A DNA stretch of 64,000 nucleotides from Catonia carolina. Lineage: Eukaryota > Arthropoda > Insecta > Hemiptera > Achilidae. Position numbers and translations under genes: made by a program. Each line of letters opens with the position of its first letter. The stretch's first letter is position 1. Positions 45,106-55,945 of this stretch are shown here, piece after piece. Where the stretch lies: assembly GCA_035578175.1 (NCBI GenBank), contig JAQMRL010000005.1:60121722-60185721 (forward strand), given 5' to 3'. The notes beneath the pieces are model-generated. The model was not told the DNA's origin and did not search any database. It was given only the letters and a program-made list of their open reading frames with translations.

Positions 45106-46146
45106 AACCCACCAGGTTGATTTAACGGTAAAGTCGTCGCCGCGAATCAGCTGTTTAAGGGGAGATGGCACGATGTTTTAACTCAAAATTTTGATTTTTG
45201 GTTTTTTATGTTTTTTTGTTTTTTTTATGTTTATGTTTGGTGTTTTATGTAGATCTACCAAAAAAACATTAAATTACGTCAAAAAAATTAACTTTTTTAT
45301 TAAGTTTACACAGAAAATCATCATGTTACCAAGAACGAATATTTTTCACAATTTTGTACAGCTCATTTTAGTGCAAAGAGAAATTTTAATTTTTAAAATA
45401 TCTGCACCACTGTTTTTTGTACTCTCAGCTGTTGGTTCAGGTTTCTAAACAAGTGTTAATGGGAAATTTACTTGTTTATGTAAATTCTGTTTTTGATTTG
45501 TGCCTTCCTGTTTCTTGTATTTTCCCGTAAATTTAGATTTTTAACACTAGGTACATTTTTCTCAGAAACCAATAAACCTACCAGGCTGAAATTTTTACCA
45601 GTTAATTTTCTTGTATATCCACATATACCAACATTTTTATGACTTCCTCAGGTGCTCCATAATATAGTAATCCGCAAAAAACATAGAAATCAATTTTTAA
45701 AAATTTTATGTAATTCGCAATTTAAAAAAAAAACAATGGTATGGTCCAAAGTTTAAATTGACAAAATGTCAGTAGCTCGAGGAGAAACCCGACACCTATA
45801 GTGTGTAAAGTTTATATTCCCTATATTTTACCAATCCTATGAAAAATGTACCTAAAAATAGCAAATTTAACATTGGCGGGTTACAAAGTACAGTCTACCC
45901 TTACGAGTTTTTGGAAACGAAGGTTCCTGGTTGAAATCCTAGTAAAGGTAGTAATACTAGACAGTAGTTACCGGTGTAATTTGATGTTTGGAATTTCTTT
46001 CTCGCGAATGGTAGGTCTGAGTCTGTACAAGACTAAATATCATTTATACGTTATACGTATCATCCTCATCTAACTGGGTCATGGGGTTGCTTATGGTTCT
46101 TAAATTGAACAGATTGCAATTTACACATATTAGAAATCAAAAAAGG
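45106..46146 (+). mobile_element. SINE-A split by a ~745-bp insertion
   Basis: The SINE-A head (45106-45158; A box region 'gttgatttaacggtaaagtcgtcg') breaks in the head hairpin and resumes at 'tttttggaaacgaaggttcctgg' (45908), then continues to the tail at about 46146. The inserted block (about 45159-45907) has weakly matching inverted ends ('aaggggagatggcac' and, reversed, 'aagggtagactgtac'). No ORF of note; the 45191-45448 frame lacks an ATG at its start. Confidence 0.6.
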
Positions 46147-47227
46147 TATATTAGTGAAAAAATATGTTATAAATATTTAAAAGGTATTGAAATTCCCAGA
46201 TAGGCACCTATTAGCTCCGATCCACCCAGAAAAGCTATTGGAAATTACTCGTATATGCTAGGTGGAAAACGATTTATCTTCTACACGTTCCGTCTACTTC
46301 AATAAAATTTGTATTTATCTTCGCAGTAATGACTTTAGACATGGTGGAAATAGTTAGATAGGTGTGCCGCAGTGGCTACAATAAATCAGCTATTCTGTGA
46401 GATCACACTATTGGAAAACCGCCTCAATTCACACAACGTAAGGTTTGGATATTAAGTGTATTGTACAGATAGGTCCACATAACAACCGGGATGTGCAACG
46501 TTATAGCTTTAGTATACTACCATGAACAAAAACATTTATCGCAACTCGATGTACCCTTTCGTACACCGCTCTTCGTCCTTCTCCACGCTCTCTCGCTCTA
46601 TCTATTTTCAAGAATTGAAAAGAAGCAATACGCACACCACAGACCACACACACGCACATGCGCAAATATGTTAAACTTATGCTTTTCTTTTGTTATTGTT
46701 ATACACTTTTGGTTTGCTTGATACAATTATATTTTTGCTGTTTTTATTTTCTAATTCATATACATTTTTTGCCTAATAATACATATACAGATACAATTAT
46801 ATATTTACTGTTACTATTAACTTGTTTTTCTAAAGAAATGAGAAGGACGGGAGTCGTAGGACCATTAATCTAATTAATAACTAATATATTACTAATAGTA
46901 ATTACCGTAATACTAAAACTAGTAATACTAATTAAAATTAATAAATAAGAAAGTTTTCTAAATAACTAAACTAAGTAAATCTAAATAAATAAATAAAATA
47001 AATTTGTAAGAAAACGTAAGCTACAATTTAACTGAAATTATAAAAAAATAACTACTATTGGTATAAGAATCTAAACGGCCGAAGAGAAAGAAAGAGACGA
47101 AAGAGATCAACAGCTAGGATAGCACTGACAAGACAGTGACAACAACAATGGAAGTCGGAATGTGTTAATAGCGGAGCAGAGACAATGTTTTCAGGAACGC
47201 GCGAAACTGCAGTCATAAAATACTTCT
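46147..47227. other. Unassigned AT-rich stretch
   Basis: No gene seen. A TAATA/CTAATA-rich simple stretch lies at about 46865-46960. A GC-richer patch at 47080-47215 was not identified. Confidence 0.4.
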
Positions 47228-47560
47228 GACCCACCGGGTTGGTCTAGAGGTAAAGTCGTCGCCAAAATCAGCTGTTTAACAGCTGATTTTCGGAGACGAA
47301 GGTTCCTGGTTCAAATCCTAGTAAAGGTAGTTACTTTTATACGAATTTGAATACTAGACAATGGTTACCGGTGTACTTTGATGGTTGGGGTTTAATTAAC
47401 CATACTCTCTCAGGAATGGTCGGCCTGGTTCTATACAAGACTACACCTCATTTACACGTCATCCACATCATCCTCCTCTCATTGGGTCATGGGGTTGCTT
47501 ATTGTTCTAAATTGAACAGATTGCAACGTACACAAATTAGGAATAATAATAAAAAAAAAC
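47228..47560 (+). mobile_element. SINE-A, full-length
   Basis: Complete copy: A box 'ttggtctagaggtaaagtcg', head hairpin 'atcagctgtttaacagctgat', B box 'ctggttcaaatcctag', body, and A-rich tail. Best reference copy of this tRNA-derived family in the window, with that at 63287. Confidence 0.85.
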
Positions 47561-47630
47561 TTTTACTCCTTTCTTTCCCCTAGTTTGTAGCGGTCATTCA
47601 GCCCGGTCGTTACACGGGCGTAGCTATAAC

Positions 47631-47920
47631 TCACCAGAGTTAAAGGAATGGTCTAGTGATAAATTCGTCTTCTTGAGTCAGCTGTTCAACAGCTGATTTC
47701 GGATATGAAGGAACTGAGGTTCAAATCATAGTAAAGATTACTTTTATTGGTATTTGAGTACTAGATATAGCAGTAAGAAATGGTCGGTGTGAGTCCGTAC
47801 AAGAATACGCCGCATTTACACGTCATACATCATCATCTCATTGGGTGACGAGGTTGCTTATTGTTCTTAATTAAACAGATTGCAACGTAAATACATTAGG
47901 TAAAAAATAAATAAAAAAAT
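47631..47920 (+). mobile_element. SINE-A, diverged copy
   Basis: 'ggtctagtgataaattcgtc', 'gtcagctgttcaacagctgat', 'gaggttcaaatcatagt', then a body with a deletion around 'accggtg'. Only about 70 bp after the previous copy, same orientation. Confidence 0.75.
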
Positions 47921-48368
47921 GAACTAATGAACTCAATCTTACTTTAATGTATTTTTTCTCATAGCAAATTATTTTTTTTACATTATTATTTTTGTGTTGG
48001 TTTCTGTATTTTGTAGTTTTAAAACTTTTCCTTTGCGTATTTCCTTCCTTGTTATTTAATTTAATCACAACACTGCATGATGGAATGGAAATCAATTATT
48101 ATTAATTTTATTATTTTTTTATGAACAGGACTATTATCTGAAAGTTCACTGTAACTGGAAAGTTTTCTTCCGTTCACAAGTTGATTTTATAAAGTTACAT
48201 CTTCCATTGACTATAAAGGACTGCGACATTTCAGTTAACAGAATAAACTGATTAGCAGTAATTAATCACAAAAAAATATTGCAAGCAGTTTGCTGTAACT
48301 TGGCGTATGCTGCATTTCATGAAAGGGTCAGTACATTTTATACTCTTTATGCTATTTCATACAGAAAA

Positions 48369-48485
48369 TGCCGGCCGCATTAGCGTAGTTGGTAACGTGC
48401 TCGCCTCTTATCATGCGATCTTGGGTTTGAATCCCATTCAGGCACGGCATAATTATATACGTTACAAAAAATCATTTCATTCTTC
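48369..48485 (+). mobile_element. SINE-C2, tRNA-derived
   Basis: A box 'gcattagcgtagttggtaacg' and B box 'gggtttgaatccc', body 'aggcacggcat...tacaaaaaatcatttcat'. Same subfamily as the copy at 60062. The ORF at 48307-48675 spans it and is not a gene. Confidence 0.75.
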
Positions 48486-48623
48486 ACCATCTGCATTATC
48501 AGTAATTGCAGAACAGTCGGACGTTAAACAAAAAAAATCATATACAAACATAATTCGCGTTAAACTTATTAAAATTGTAACTCAAAATGGAAATTCACAA
48601 AATTTACCACTTAAAAGGCAAGT

Positions 48624-48942
48624 AACCGACCGGGTTGATCTAGCAGTAGAGCCGTCGTCAAAATCAGGTGTTTAACATCTGATTTTCGGAGACGAAGGTT
48701 CTGGGTTCAGATCCTAGTAAAAATAGTTACTTTTATACAGATTTGAGTACTAGACAGTGGTTAAAAATTTCCTTGACGGTTGAGGTTCAATATAATCTCT
48801 CAGGAATGGTCGGCCTGAGTCTGTACAAAATTACACCTCATTTACACTTCATACATATCATCTTCATCTCTTTAGGTCACTGGGTTGCTTATTGTTTATA
48901 ATTAAACAGATTGCAACGTATACAAATTAGGGATTGAAAAAA
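48624..48942 (+). mobile_element. SINE-A, full-length but diverged
   Basis: 'gaccgggttgatctagcagtag', head hairpin 'tcaggtgtttaacatctga' with compensating changes in both arms, B box 'gggttcagatcctag', body and tail. Confidence 0.8.
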
Positions 48943-50689
48943 TGCAAGTAATTAACCTTTAAATGCACGGAGTATGCTTGTTATTGAAAGCTATTTATTA
49001 ACACGTTCAGCACGGCGGCTAGAATCACAGGTGCCTCGCTACGCCGACCCACCATTGCAGTAAAAATATACAATGCCGCCTTAAGGCGGCCTTCGGCCAC
49101 GAAAACGACCTTACTTATTTGCTAATCTACTAACCGGCTAAATATAGTACGGTATTACACGCTTTTGTTGTTTCTACGAAATTTATATTTTATTTTTTAG
49201 ATTACATTTTTCTTATCCAAGGGCGGAAAACGGCGAAAATTTGCTAAAGAATATTGAAACAGTATGTTTAAAAGTGCTTAATCCGCAGTAACATGTCTCA
49301 GTAAGTTGAATAGGTTAATTTGGGCAGAAAAAATTTCACTCCACAAAAAATAAACAAAACTTACAACTCATGCGGTAAAGTGACGTTGACGGCGTACTGG
49401 GACTCGCAAAGCCCAAGTTTTTGTGATTTTAAAAAAATCAAAGCACGGTAAATACTGAGAGCTATTTTTACTTGTTTCAACAGAAAGTTCAGCTTCTGTT
49501 AAAACAAGTAATAAATCCTCTTTGTGACGGTTTCAAGTTTTTATCTGCAACCCCATAAAATATAATCTACTCGTTTCAAAAATCGCGATAAATCTGAAAT
49601 TCTAAATTTAAAAGTTTTATTGTAAAATGGTAAACCAGTTTATAGGTCAATATTTTTTTATTAAGTAGCCTATACGTACTTCTAGATATTTGTAAACAAA
49701 TACAAATTCCTTGTAGCCTAAAAATTTCCTTTACTGTAAAAAAATCTAAACTGTATAAAAATCTTAAAGATGGCCAAATTTAAAATGTTCAAGTCAAATT
49801 TAAAGTTAAAATTTGATATGTTTGCTTTAAATTTAATATTGCAATACCACACCTTTGATGTACCCCAGAATTTGTCAAATAACATTCAAGTTTCCATGGC
49901 AAACTGGAAAACAGTTATTGCATTTAACAAAACAGCTTGCAAACGTAAATATCAAAATGGCCGTGAATTTTAAAGCAAAAAAAAAACAACTATATATTTA
50001 AATTATTCTACCATTAGGGTCATTCCATTAAAAAACTAAAACAAATAAAAATAAAAAGGATGCAGCAACTAATTTATTTATTTTTGGATTACTTAATATA
50101 GATTACCCATTACAGTTGTTTTCTTTGTTTTCGATGAAATCAAATCGTTCCGGTAAATCTGAAAATCATCAGCTGTTCGCAGACTCGCGTGGAAATTAGG
50201 AATTTTTACAGATTTTTAAAATTAGAAAAAGAAAAACTCTTCTGAGCCCATGACTTGGAACCCCTATCTTAAATAAATGGACACAGTAATTTCAAATTCA
50301 AGGGTCCTTGTATCGGTTCATCGATCTCATTTTCAGATCTACGTAAAATATAAGTTCAATAAAAAATATTTTTTTAGTTCTCTGGAGGTTAGTTTGCCTA
50401 ATTTTTCTTAGTTGCGTTTGGGATTGTCTTTTGTCCATTGTTTATGGATTTTTTATTCTTATTTTCTAATATTAGCTACTGACGACGTTCTTTTGATTAC
50501 ATATAACAGATCAATAATTATTTTGTTAATTGACATACCATTGCAAAATGTACAATTGCACACACAATGGAAGTTATGGTGATTCCCAATTTCTATGACT
50601 TCCATTATTCTGTAACAACCCATAAGTTGTAAATATAGCCAACGGTCCACCATCTGATTTTGTTTAGACGGGTGTATTTATCCTTCTGT
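48943..50689. other. Unassigned stretch
   Basis: 'ttaacacgttcagcacggcgg' (49000-49020) looks like one end of a TTAA-type DNA transposon, but no matching inverse end was found. The AT-rich ORF 49770-49973 is built on internally repetitive 'aaatttaaa' sequence and is not supported. No gene seen. Confidence 0.35.
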
Positions 50690-50960
50690 GTTTTTGGGCC
50701 TTTCTTTCACCTACCAACTTTCAGCCAACCACTGGGGTAGTTCTCCTTCCCGTTAGCCCTCCAGGTTGGTTGAACAATTGGTGGGAGAGGGAGGCTTGTC
50801 AGCCAGAGGTTTTCTGGTTCGAACCCAGGGAATTTACTATCAGTTCCCTTGGAACTTAAGAGAGAAACGGTAGTTAAGAAGGATCAGAATTTGAAGAAGA
50901 GACTAGGAAAACGAGGAGTGACCAGGAGAACAAAGAGAAGAAGAAGAAGAAAGGAGACAC
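50690..50960 (+). mobile_element. Unclassified retroposon with tRNA-like B box and (GAA)n tail
   Basis: GC-richer block with 'ctggttcgaacccag' (B-box-like) near 50820 and a (GAA)n-rich end at 50933-50952, like the tails of the RTE-type fragments here. Confidence 0.4.
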
Positions 50961-51414
50961 ATTCAATTTGAGGTAAATACATTCGTGTATTTATTAAGGG
51001 TTTCTAATTTTTTGTTTTTATATTAACATCGCAATATTATTGTTTTAATTCACATTTAATATTTCCCCACCGGTTGAAGTCAATGGGGGTGCATGGATTA
51101 GCTTTCCTGCTGCCTTACTCATAAAATGTTTTTGACTACAATGGTCTAAGTAACCCTTTGATTATGTTAAACCCAAACGTATTACAGTCTCTCTGGTATT
51201 AACAATAAGCAAGCATATAATGTGAACTTAATTGCTAGTAAAGGTTATAAATATGTCAAATTGCCTTCTCATTAGTTACTGCGTTATTGCCAGATAATGC
51301 TGTCAGACAAATACTGACAACGCTTCCAAAAAAATGCCAATATAGCAGAGAGCTTACTAAACCACTCCTGCTTTTTGATTAGTGCATAAGAAGAATTCGG
51401 TTCTGGTTTCATTT
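50961..51414. other. Unassigned AT-rich stretch
   Basis: No feature seen. Confidence 0.35.
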
Positions 51415-51689
51415 TACTCGCTCTACAACTCCGACCAAGACTAACCATCGGGACATGGCTACCGGGCTCCGACGAAGATACATCGACGACGCCACTGAAG
51501 AAAAGATAATACTTCCGTTCGCTTACCCGATACTGTAACCGTGTCGCCCGCGCCACGAGCAATGTCCATTGTCACCCTTTGACCGAACAACTATTAAATT
51601 CCAAATAAATTAAATCTCAAAAGTATCAATTCTCATCATCTTACCAATACATTTCTGAATTAATATCGGGTTAAATCCCGAATTATGAT

Positions 51690-52100
51690 AATTTCGGGAA
51701 TTAGTATCGAGTTAAGTAAGACGGGTTTTATAAGACGGTGGCAGTTCCAGCCTCGACATGTGGCAGTGAAACATGTGTAATGAGAATAAGGATGGAAAAA
51801 ACATCCAAACTGCAGAAATAAAATTCTTAAGGTCGGTCAAGGGTTGCACAAGACTAGACAGGATCAGAAATAAAGATATATGGCAAAAATTGGGAATTAC
51901 TCCACTCAATAAAAAATAACATTATATCGTGCTCAATGGGTCAATCATTTAAAATGAAATGCCAAAAAGCCGCTTGCTTAGTGTAGCGAGAAGATACAAA
52001 CCTGTGGGGAGTAGAGGTATTGGCAGGCCGAAGAAAAGATGGGAGCCGGAACAGATAGAAATGCCTACCTTGTGAAGAGAAGAAGAAAAAGAAGAATATC
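51690..52100 (+). mobile_element. RTE-like non-LTR 3' end inside the LTR
   Basis: Frame pieces resemble VPASTCGSETCVM, a LRSVKGCTRLDRIRN-like block (degraded), WVNHLK and AGRRKDGSR, then a (GAA)n tail (52078-52098). Several stops and shifts. Confidence 0.5.
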
Positions 52101-52155
52101 GGGTCCCGACGAAGCAACCATTGACGAACTACAGCGAGGTGACTGAGTCTAAAGC

Positions 52156-52517
52156 GGACGCCAAATAAGCTTGCCTGTGTAGCTGCGCGTAAAATTCGGA
52201 TAAGTCTGTTGGCTTCGTGTCTTAGTACCAAACTACCTATTAAATCACTGGTGCTGAACGATGAAAATTATCATCTAATAGCGACGTTGAAAACATTCAA
52301 TTGTAAACATTGTATACAACAATAAACTCCTACCACGTACAACACATTACAGACTAATGTTTTCAGGTTAGCTGATATATACCGTTGTGGAAGTGACATG
52401 ATTCTGACCACAGCTGGTACAGCACTGCCCCTTCCACTCGCTGAGGCAACCGAGCGTGCAATTACCAAAATAAATCTTTTGCACACTTAAGAAAATCGGC
52501 AAGCTTATTTGGCGTCC
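52156..52517. mobile_element. MITE with perfect 20-bp inverted repeats
   Basis: GGACGCCAAATAAGCTTGCC at 52156-52175 is exactly inverted at 52498-52517. It is 362 bp with no coding capacity, inserted in LTR sequence. No target duplication was identified, so the superfamily is open. Confidence 0.8.
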
Positions 52518-52783
52518 TTACTACCCACCTAGGCATACACACTTAAACTACTTTTTTTCAGGACTACCAAAAATATTTAAGGTTTCCTCACACCACTCAA
52601 CGTTACCAACGGGTAAAAATAGTTTTGGTAAAATTATTCAATACCCACTGACGAAAGATGCTAAAAAATCTACTTCTGGTAACTTTTGCAATGCACATGC
52701 CTACTGAATTACTTAGATTTACTGTAAAAATCGATGGTCTAAAGTTGTTTATTTTTTAATTTCTTCATTTTTAGGCTGTGAGA

Positions 52784-53005
52784 ATGAAGAATATCTTCAT
52801 CAAAAACGTTTTGAGGATGAAGTTTTTCATTTTGGAAGCATGGATAGTGACGATGATAATAACAGCTTTCGGATGGGGTCCTTGGGCATGGGACGGCGCC
52901 GGTGGCGATTATGGGAACTGGGGTGGATGGATAGGTTGGGCACCATACTGGCAGAATTTTGGTGGCGATTGGAGTAATTCTTTTTCGTCCTTTTTTAAAA
53001 AATAA
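52784..53005 (+). CDS. W4: Trp/Gly-rich small secreted peptide
   Basis: A 73-residue ORF of an unrecognised family. Basic start MKNIFIKNVLRMK, hydrophobic segment at about 14-30 (FFILEAWIVTMIITA), then the mature part FGWGPWAWDGAGGDYGN. The Trp/Gly pattern continues (NWGGWIGW, PYW, GDW), with nine Trp in total and no Cys. It ends in a Ser/Phe stretch and KK. A strong acceptor ('tttcttcatttttag', AG at 52773-52774) precedes the ATG by 9 nt. An in-frame GTG at 52778 is not needed. Poly(A) signal AATAAA at 53060. GPW-x-W-[DN]-G followed by Gly and Tyr aligns with W1, the clearest evidence that these ORFs form a family. Minus-strand ORF 52739-53008 is a shadow. Confidence 0.75.
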   Translation: MKNIFIKNVLRMKFFILEAWIVTMIITAFGWGPWAWDGAGGDYGNWGGWIGWAPYWQNFGGDWSNSFSSFFKK

Positions 53006-53059
53006 CAATATATCAAGAAAATATCAAGAACATTGTTGGATATTATTGTAGTGTTTTTC

Positions 53060-53065
53060 AATAAA
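53060..53065 (+). terminator. Poly(A) signal of W4
   Basis: AATAAA 55 nt after the W4 stop, followed by a T/GT-rich downstream region. Confidence 0.55.
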
Positions 53066-53308
53066 TCTACTTTGTTTACTTGCTGTTGATTATTGAATTA
53101 TTTAACCCTATAAACAAAAAATTACTACCTTTTCACCAACAATATTTTTGTAATATCACCCCTATCACGGTTCGGCCTTTACTAGACAATCTTAAGAATT
53201 TTTATGACTGACTTTAGGAGGCTCCAAAAAGGGTTTATAGGACACGTCAAGATACTACTGATAACTATAAAAATATTAACCATAGTACTACGATAAATTC
53301 ATTATTTA

Positions 53309-53506
53309 GTGGCTACCGGTGTACGTTTATGGTTGGGGTTCAATTAACCATACTCTCTCAGGAATAATCGGCCTGGGTCTGTACAAGACTATACCCTAAC
53401 TCACTTACACATCATACATATTATACTCATGTCATTGGGTCATGGGGTTGCTTATTGTTCTAAATTAAACAGATTACAGTTTACAAAAATCAGGAATAAC
53501 AAAAAG
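53309..53506 (+). mobile_element. SINE-A (headless)
   Basis: Body from 'agtggctaccggtgtacg' to 'caggaataacaaaaag'. Confidence 0.7.
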
Positions 53507-54452
53507 AATCACTTACCGATTCATTTCTTACCACTACTTACTTCCTTACTTTAATTAGCGTGTAATCCAATATTTTTTATCAGACAATTTGCCTCAGCGT
53601 TTACTAAGCAACTAAGTAACCTATTTAGAAAGTAATTCTTGTACCGTTATTCCCAAAAAATTTGACGGATAAGGAAATTAACATTGGTCAATGTACTGTC
53701 AACAATTATCTTATTAAAAGGGTGTAATCTTACTTTTATTACTACAGTCGTTAAGGAAACAGAATTAGTCTAGAAAAGATTTTAATAGCTAATAATTTAA
53801 TTATTAATAAATAATGATAAAAATGTTCTTCAATTTCGATATAGCGCGGTACGTAGGCCTACGTAAGAAAAAATTTCGCTTTCATTGTTGTCTGAACATT
53901 AGCCGAGCGTGTAACGTGGTCAGTTTATTTTCATTTTTGATATTACAGTACGAAAGGCCGTGTGTTCGAATCACCACACACTTGATTCTTTTTTTGCTAA
54001 ATAATTTTATTAAAACTATAATATAACTTAATAAAATAAGAAGACACTTTACTAGTTAGTTGTATTCTGTTGAATTAAAAATTACAATTATTATAATTTA
54101 AAATATTTTTAATTAATCAACGATCAAACAAAAAGGAGAAAAAAAGGTTAATGTGTAGGACTCGAACTCGCAGCCTCTCGTATGGTAATATCAAAAATAA
54201 AAATAAACTGACCACTTTACACGCCAGACTAATGTTTAGACAACAATAGACGCGAAATTTTTTCTGAAGTAAGTACCGCGCTATAACGAAATTCAATAAC
54301 ATTTTAGTCTTTATTTATTAATAAATAAATTATTAGCTATTAAAATCTTTTGTAAACTCATTTGTATTCTGTTTCCTAATGACTGGAGTAAAAAAATTAA
54401 AATTACACCCTTATAATTAGATTAATGTTGACAGTGCACTTTTCAATGATAA

Positions 54453-55013
54453 CCCTTTCAGTACCAACGTCCGGAAAACTGGACATCAATATCTTTTACG
54501 TAGTTATAAATCCGGTTTACCGGACGTCCGTACGTTATGCATAAAGTAGGCCTACCTCTGTCCGGATAACCGAACATTTCCAAAAAAACTTTTAAACAAT
54601 ATAATTAATGGAATATTGTATTTTGAAACCGCCTCTCTGGTGTAGTGCCTAGTATGCTAGCCTACAAAGCGAAAGGTCTCGGGTTCGATTCCCGGCTAGG
54701 GTCCGGAAATTTTAACACGTTAAAACCACCATTGAGCTATCCATTAGCTATTTGTTTATAGATTAAAATAAATTTAAAAAATCTATTTTGAATGTTATTA
54801 GTGTTAAAAAAAATTATTTTTTTTATGAACACAATAAAAATACATTTTTAACAGGACATTTTATTTTTCTATAACGTTAAAATTACGGTCGGCAATGGCA
54901 GGTTTATGCCAGTTAAGTTTTCAAAATAAGGGCTGGCACTTTTTGTACAACCTAATTCAAATTAAATGGCACTTAAGATTAAACTTTTAAATATTGTTTT
55001 AGTACTGAAAGGG
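54453..55013. mobile_element. piggyBac-like MITE, 561 bp, TTAA target
   Basis: Ends CCCTTTCAGTAC and GTACTGAAAGGG (12-bp perfect inverted repeats). TTAA follows the right end (55014-55017), and ATAA, a one-base change, precedes the left. Uninterrupted P copies read 'ttgttaatttc' at this point, confirming a TTAA target. It has short internal hairpins (CCGGTTTACCGG near 54513) and no transposase. Confidence 0.8.
54627..54765 (+). mobile_element. SINE-C inside the MITE
   Basis: A box 'ctctggtgtagtgcctagta', B box 'gggttcgattcccggctag', body 'ggtccggaaattttaacacg'. The third nesting level at this site. Confidence 0.8.
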
Positions 55014-55045
55014 TTAATTTCCCTATACGTCAAATTTGTTCGGAA

Positions 55046-55771
55046 GTTTTGTTTGTCCCTTATGCATTCCTAAACTGTTGACCAATTTAAATCAAATTTT
55101 ATCTAGATTACTCAGTTTCTGGAGCAGGTTAAAAGCTTTTGAAGTTGATCTGTTTAGTAAAAAGTAGTAAGGGTCTTTAAATGTTGTTTTTGTGCTTTAG
55201 AAAAAGTCAGATGTTCGACTTCTAAAATGCTGTGTTTAAAACAAAGGCAAATAAATTAAAATATTTTCGTTCAAACAGATATTTTTTTAATAAAAAAAAT
55301 TAGCACAGATTTGTTATAACGAGGTCTCTTTAAATTCGATTTTTGTAGGCATAGCTGTTCGCGCTAAATTGATTTTTAGGAATGACGTAAGATGAATCAA
55401 AGGCCGGTAATACTAATGAAGAAGAAAACGTTAAAATATGTCTGATGGTACAGGAAGAAGGCTGATAGCTCTGAAAGACGAAGTAAGTAGAGTGGGCTTG
55501 TTAGGTATTGTATAAATAACGATGACAGTTAATTTTCATTGAATTGGAAAGTGTGATGTACGGAGAATTGCGTTAAAACTGAATTGAAGTAATTCAATTC
55601 CAGAGTGGGGTGATTCTGTACACCTCACATTTATCAGGTTAAAGTCAAGAGAATTTTTTCGAGGTTGAAATTCTATAATGTTAGTGACTTCGCTAAATGG
55701 TACAGTAAATGGTGCAGTCGACAATGATAATTGTAGTGGCTGTTTATTTTAATGAAATAAATTTCAATGAG
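55046..55771. other. Unassigned stretch
   Basis: No gene or recognised repeat seen. The frame at 55536-55724 has no support. Confidence 0.4.
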
Positions 55772-55945
55772 TTGCCTCCGTTGTGTAGTGACAAGCGCTC
55801 TAACCTAGAAAGTGGAAGATCCCGGATTCGATTCCCAGCTTGGGTCTGGAAATTTTAACACGAAACCCGCCATTACAATACCAAAACCCACAGTTCTCAG
55901 TAATGACGACCAACGCTGTTGATGCGACTATAAAATATAAAACTA
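55772..55945 (+). mobile_element. SINE-C, tRNA-derived
   Basis: 'gcctccgttgtgtagtgacaagcgc', B box 'ggattcgattcccag', body 'ttgggtctggaaattttaacacg', 'acgctgttgatgcgac' and an A-rich end. Near full length. Confidence 0.75.

Larger units (their letters stand above)
51415..52612 (+). mobile_element. Fragmented LTR (copy 4) with nested insertions
   Basis: LTR-matching pieces: 51415-51575 ('accatcgggacatggctaccgg', 'gtgtcgcccgcgcc'), 52105-52150 ('cccgacgaagcaaccattgacg') and 52520-52612 ('acacacttaaac', 'aaatatttaaggtttcctcacacc'). Between them are an RTE tail and a MITE. Terminal dinucleotides are not preserved. Confidence 0.6.
53640..55045. mobile_element. Palindromic element P (copy 4), carrying a TTAA MITE
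   Basis: The most complete P. Left arm 53640-53890. Forward tRNA-like segment about 53898-53985 (A-box-like 'tagccgagcgtgtaacgtgg', B-box-like 'gtgttcgaatcac'). AT-rich spacer. Inverted tRNA-like segment about 54152-54248. Right arm to 54448, interrupted by a MITE and finishing 55014-55045 ('ttaatttccctatacgtcaaatttg'). No protein. Confidence 0.75.

Noticed and set aside
48307..48675. 122-codon ORF beginning MLHFMKGSVHFILFMLF with a signal-like start
   Set aside because: It runs straight through a SINE-C2 and into a SINE-A head; frame continuity across two retroposons is coincidental.
49770..49973. 67-codon ORF rich in Lys/Phe/Asn
   Set aside because: Encoded by internally repetitive 'aaatttaaa'-type DNA; no signal segment, splice site or relative.
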